From the NCBI GenBank assembly GCA_020073365.1, contig JAIQFL010000031.1, positions 1 to 49,848 of the forward strand: DNA of 49,848 nt, in the 5' to 3' direction. A program made the position numbers and the translations under genes. The stretch's first letter is position 1. The number at the start of each line of letters is the position of its first letter. This stretch comes from Terriglobia bacterium. GTDB lineage: Bacteria > Acidobacteriota > Terriglobia > Bryobacterales > Bryobacteraceae. Under the pieces are notes generated by a model, which made no database searches, was not told the origin of the DNA, and saw nothing but the letters and a program-made list of their open reading frames with translations. Of this stretch, positions 43,458-49,848 are shown piece by piece.

Positions 43458-45097
43458 TTGTGGCCCGCCTTGGCGGCCTGTTCCGTCACGTCCAGCCGCG
43501 CTTTCAATGGATCGAGAGCAGCGACCGGCGAACCGTCGGGCCGGAATTCGAGAATCTCGTTCCTGCTGGGATCGTGACGCGGCCATTTCGGCAACCCTGG
43601 ACCATTCGGGTCACCCGTCTTGGCGAAGTTGGCCCAGAAGGTGTTCACCATCCGGGCGACCGCCTGGTCCTCAGGCGTCGGGGCAGCGGCGGGGCCACCC
43701 CCTGGGTTGCCCGCTCCAAGAGTGTCGAATACATAGGCGATTTCTGCGGCGTGCGGCACTCCGTTCCGCCACCGCTCCCGCATCGAGGCAGGAACGTAGG
43801 AGAAGCGATACGCGTAGGCGGGCGCGCCCTTGGCGATGAAGGCGCTCGCGGTGAAGCGGGCCGGCTCGGCCTGGACCCGGTCGGTGCCCGCCATCAGGAG
43901 CAGAGTCCTGAGCTCGGCGGTTCCATTGGGGTCGTACGCCGCCATCGCTTCGCCTTTCCGCTCCCCGAACTGGGAGAATAGCGCCTCCTTCGTATCCGCA
44001 CTGATGAAGCCGACGAAATCGGCGCTGTTGGAACCGATGATCAACGGAACCCGCATCTGACGACCGGCCTCGTAGGCGGCCTGGGCCGTCTCCACCGTCA
44101 GCCGGCCGTCGAGAATCGGGCCCGAGTAGGTGACCGGACCGCCGGGTCCTGCGCTTTCCTGGCCTCCGTCGACGATCTCGGCTACCCTGAGGGCGCGCAG
44201 CTTCGCCAGTGCGCCCGCGTCCACCCCCTCGATCCCGTACCTGCGTGCGAAGTTCGCGCCGATTGTCTCAGCCGACAGCTCATCGGGACGATCCTCCCGC
44301 ATCGCCCGCCCGGTGAGCACTCCGTCGCGGCCGCCGCCGGACTCGATGATCGCCTTTTGGAACAGGCCGCGCGACAGCGGCGAGGTCAGGTGCGTATGCA
44401 CCGAGACACCGCCCGCGGACTCGCCGAAGATGGTGACGTTCTTCGGATCGCCTCCGAATACGGCGATGTTCTGCTGCACCCACTTGAGGGCAGCGATCTG
44501 GTCCATGTAGCCGTAGTTGCCCTTGAGCTCTTCCGGATGCTCGCGGGTCAGCGCGGGGAAGGCGAAGAAACCGAGGCGCCCCAGACGGTAGTTGAAGGTG
44601 ACCAGGATGACGCCCTGCCTGGCGAACTGGACCCCCGAGGATCCCGGAGAGGAACCACTGCCGCCAACGAAGGCGCCGCCGTGAATCCAAACCATGACTG
44701 GCAGCTTTACCCCCGGCGCGACCCCGGCAGGTCGCCACACGTTGACAAACAGGCAATCTTCCGAGGAGTTCGTCGCGATCGCGGCAGAGCCGCGTGGAAA
44801 GCCTGCCTGCGCACAATCCGCGCCGAACTTGCGTGCATCACGCTCTCCCTCCCACGCAGTCAACGGTTGTGGCGGGCGCCAGCGGTTGGCGCCAACGGGC
44901 GGAGCGGCGTAGGGAATCCCCTTAAAGCTGGCGACATCCCCTTCTACTACCCCACGCACGATTCCGGAGGCGGTACGAACGACTCTTGTATCGCTTCCCG
45001 GTCCACCTTGTGCAAAGGTCCATTGCGCACTCATCGTCAACAGACAGAGTCCGAGAGCAGAGACTTGCAGATCTTTTCCTAACTTGCGCTTCTTCAT
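43454..45097 (-). CDS. Secreted type-B carboxylesterase with an aldo/keto-reductase-derived N terminus
   Basis: 547 residues from ATG 45097, with AGGAGAG 6 nt upstream. The esterase body carries [32 protein letters not shown], the nucleophile in FGESAGGVS and the His in [12 protein letters not shown]. The usual acid motif GxNxDE reads GSNSADF, so the acid needs checking. The first 17 residues, [17 protein letters not shown], match the start of aldo/keto reductases, including the neighbour at 47347 ([18 protein letters not shown]). They are followed by [13 protein letters not shown], so the whole acts as a plausible signal peptide. A Gly/Pro/Ala insert ([16 protein letters not shown]) lies near the C terminus. 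The stop overlaps the cupin gene. Confidence 0.9.
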   Translation of the reverse strand: MKKRKLGKDLQVSALGLCLLTMSAQWTFAQGGPGSDTRVVRTASGIVRGVVEGDVASFKGIPYAAPPVGANRWRPPQPLTAWEGERDARKFGADCAQAGFPRGSAAIATNSSEDCLFVNVWRPAGVAPGVKLPVMVWIHGGAFVGGSGSSPGSSGVQFARQGVILVTFNYRLGRLGFFAFPALTREHPEELKGNYGYMDQIAALKWVQQNIAVFGGDPKNVTIFGESAGGVSVHTHLTSPLSRGLFQKAIIESGGGRDGVLTGRAMREDRPDELSAETIGANFARRYGIEGVDAGALAKLRALRVAEIVDGGQESAGPGGPVTYSGPILDGRLTVETAQAAYEAGRQMRVPLIIGSNSADFVGFISADTKEALFSQFGERKGEAMAAYDPNGTAELRTLLLMAGTDRVQAEPARFTASAFIAKGAPAYAYRFSYVPASMRERWRNGVPHAAEIAYVFDTLGAGNPGGGPAAAPTPEDQAVARMVNTFWANFAKTGDPNGPGLPKWPRHDPSRNEILEFRPDGSPVAALDPLKARLDVTEQAAKAGHK

Positions 45098-45117
45098 CTT
45101 TCTCTCCTCACTCCCGC

Positions 45118-48463
<3,346 letters not shown>

Positions 48464-48515
48464 CGCGGTGCCAGTCGCCTGCACGCGCAAGGCACTCTTC
48501 ACGAGCGGAGTGGGG

Positions 48516-48690
48516 TTAGTTACTGCGCCTGCTCCGTCGGCGATTCTCCCTCTTCGAGGCCCGATCAAACACGGCGCGGACAGCTTCCACCTCTTCGATG
48601 TTGGCTTCAGCCCAATTGCAGATGCCCGTCACGAGGTCGCTGCGCGACCGGCCGAGATCCGTCGAGGTATACTCCACCCGCGGTAAGGGT
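48516..48690 (-). pseudogene. HxlR-type regulator C-terminal fragment
   Basis: The reverse strand reads LPRVEYTSTDLGRSRSDLV, then ICNWAEANIEEVEAVRAVFD and a basic tail. This matches the end of HxlR winged-helix regulators (PPRVEYxLTxLG, then WAxxHxxEV). No recognisable N-terminal helix-turn-helix or start codon lies upstream, so it is a truncated remnant. It is next to the AraC-type gene but on the other strand. Confidence 0.6.
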
Positions 48691-48761
48691 CTTATTTCTA
48701 AACTTCGACTCTCGATGGGAGACCATCCGACGATTTCTATGCGAATTCAGCGAGCACGGTT

Positions 48762-49109
48762 TCATCGCAATTCAGTGGAGAACAGCGACCGAAGCAGAGG
48801 TTCCAACCACTTCCGGTCCGCGCCCGCGCCATAGGAGTCCCAGGACTGGAGGGCCGCCTTGACTCGGGCGACCTCCACGTCGGTGAACTCAAATTCCCTG
48901 GCCTGGATTGACAGCGCGGGGTTCCACACGACGCGCTCCTGGCCGGCGACAATCTCGCGTTTTAATGCGACCGCCTTCTCCTCGTCGGCGTCAAGCGCGA
49001 TTCGGTCCTGAATTGCCCAGATCGCGCGAATGGAACCCACGTCTTCCCGCTGCGCGCCGAGGAGCGCGTGCAGGTTCAGCCGCTGGGTGTGATCCAGCCT
49101 CAATTTCAT
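48762..49109 (-). CDS. Conserved hypothetical protein, 115 residues
   Basis: The ATG at 49109 has AAAGGAC about 7 nt upstream. The protein is mixed alpha-helical and charged (RLNLHALLGAQREDVGSIRA, EKAVALKREIVAGQER, FEFTDVEVARVKAALQSW) without signal or membrane segments. I do not recognise a family. The regular amphipathic pattern and good ribosome-binding site make it more likely real than chance. It lies among fragments of mobile or defence genes, so it may belong to a phage-like region. Confidence 0.6.
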   Translation of the reverse strand: MKLRLDHTQRLNLHALLGAQREDVGSIRAIWAIQDRIALDADEEKAVALKREIVAGQERVVWNPALSIQAREFEFTDVEVARVKAALQSWDSYGAGADRKWLEPLLRSLFSTELR

Positions 49110-49128
49110 CGGTTTGTCCTTTCGAGAA

Positions 49129-49363
49129 TTATGGGTTGGAGTACAACAGGATGTAGCCCGCCGTGGCTCCAGCGGGCGTCTTCACTTTGAGCACGCCAGA
49201 CCATCCGGATGGATTGCTGGCGCCCATCAGTTCCGCCAGACGGTAGCCGTTTCCGGTTCCCGCCGGCCAGGATCAGTTCGCCGCCGGAGGTGACCTCCAG
49301 CAGCCTGTGGTCAGCAAGATTCGAGCCAGGACATGATGTTGCCGGCGCGGAACAGCACGGCAA
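49129..49363 (-). pseudogene. Fragment of an unidentified protein, frameshifted
   Basis: One frame gives LADHRLLEVTSGGELILAGG. The adjacent frame gives NGYRLAELMGASNPSGWSG, then LKVKTPAGATAGYILLYSNP and a TAA at 49129. Read together they form a coherent beta-rich C terminus, with a shift near 49255-49270. The family is unknown to me, but the composition resembles small phage or surface-associated proteins. It ends 20 nt before the start of the 115-residue gene, so the two may have been one operon. Confidence 0.4.
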
Positions 49364-49640
49364 GCACGACCTGGACCACTTCCTGTTGCCATCCGTAGCC
49401 TAAGCCGGCGAAGTGGTCGGCGATTTGTTTGCCCGTGACCTTGTTGCCATACTGATGCTCACGCCTCAAATGGCCCAGAATCTCTTGGGCGATCTCTGCA
49501 CTCGGGTTCGGCACGAAGCGATTGTTCTCTTTAGTGACGAGGTTGAGGCCATGCTCGCCCGGGTAGAAAACCTGCTGCAAGCTGTTCAGGTTGGCCTGCT
49601 TCAGGAAGTCCTCGGCTTCATTGCCGCCCCCCCCGATTCA
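49311..49640 (-). pseudogene. BREX BrxC/PglY-like fragment
   Basis: The reverse strand reads EAEDFLKQANLNSLQQVFYP, SAEIAQEILGHLRREHQYGN, VTGKQIADHFAGLGYGWQQE and VVQVVLAVLFRAG, then stops at 49311. The block GK.I...F.G.GYGW..EVV..VLA.LFRAG resembles the helical region of large P-loop proteins of BREX/Pgl defence systems. It lacks the ATPase part and both ends. A run of eight Gs (minus strand) near 49627 marks the point where the frame is lost upstream. The family call rests on memory of the motif and is tentative. Confidence 0.45.
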
Positions 49641-49694
49641 CAGGATACGTCAACATGCTGGGGCGTTGGCTGACGGACCAGCAGCACAGAATGT

Positions 49695-49848
49695 CAACCG
49701 AGCACGCCGCGGGTCAGGCACCATTCCACTAACCGCAATGCCTGGTCAGGTGTCAGGCCTAAGCCGGACAAACGCGCGATCAACTCACGCCGTGGGATGG
49801 GGACCGCGGCGAGGCCGCGCAGGTTCAGGAGATCCAAGCCACCCACCC
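49695..49848 (-). CDS. C-terminal part of an unidentified gene, cut by window edge
   Basis: An open reverse frame from the right edge to TGA at 49695 ends VPIPRRELIARLSGLGL, TPDQALRLVEWCLTRGVLG. The helical pattern could be a small winged helix. It ends 55 nt before the BREX-like fragment on the same strand, so it may be an upstream gene of the same former operon. Too little is present for assignment. Confidence 0.45.

Overview
This is GC-rich bacterial DNA, most likely from an Acidobacteriota member of the Solibacter/Bryobacter type. The evidence is the set of family signatures: two Oar-like TonB-dependent receptors with carboxypeptidase-regulatory domains, a VWFA-related protein of the acidobacterial type, a VCBS-repeat protein, a signalling protein with the N-terminal domain common in Solibacter, and many secreted esterases and glycosidases. 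No rRNA, tRNA or CRISPR array was seen.

Layout. (1) 1-3059, minus strand: a TonB receptor cut by the left edge and a VCBS-repeat protein with a one-base frameshift. (2) 3257-7238, plus strand: a compact two-component module (receiver, receiver-kinase hybrid, receiver, membrane Cache-HAMP kinase) with no DNA-binding output domain. (3) 7711-17863, plus strand: the standout region, a nine-gene, tightly overlapping operon encoding a soluble HdrC-HdrB-type fusion, EtfB, EtfA, a membrane Fe-S/CCG oxidoreductase resembling EtfAB:menaquinone oxidoreductases, full-length HdrA, MvhD, MvhG, MvhA (a [NiFe] hydrogenase of the group 3c type) and the hydrogenase maturation protease. Together they could link H2, an HdrA flavin-bifurcation centre, EtfAB and the quinone pool. 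(4) 18226-24662, minus strand: VWFA-related protein, amidohydrolase (frameshifted), ceramidase-like protein and a carboxylesterase (frameshifted). (5) 24675-38236: an apparent rhamnose-polysaccharide utilisation island with a GH106 remnant, a GH78 alpha-L-rhamnosidase, an Oar-like TonB receptor, a membrane-anchored regulator-like protein on the opposite strand, a CE1-like esterase and a GH106 enzyme. A nearly identical promoter/operator element lies upstream of both the TonB receptor and the GH106 gene. (6) 38308-40553: decayed DNA, with remnants of an ERCC4-like nuclease, a DNA methylase, a carboxylesterase and an alpha/beta hydrolase. (7) 40017-47347, minus strand: an operon of two aldo/keto reductases, a carboxylesterase, a cupin-CMD protein and hydrolases, divergent from an AraC-family gene; the intergenic region holds two direct repeats spaced 21 bp. 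(8) 48516-49848: gene fragments (HxlR, BREX-like) and a small conserved hypothetical gene.

Several otherwise intact genes carry single-base frameshifts, and hdrA lacks a canonical start codon. Some of these may be assembly or base-calling errors rather than real lesions, so pseudogene calls for single-lesion genes are provisional.
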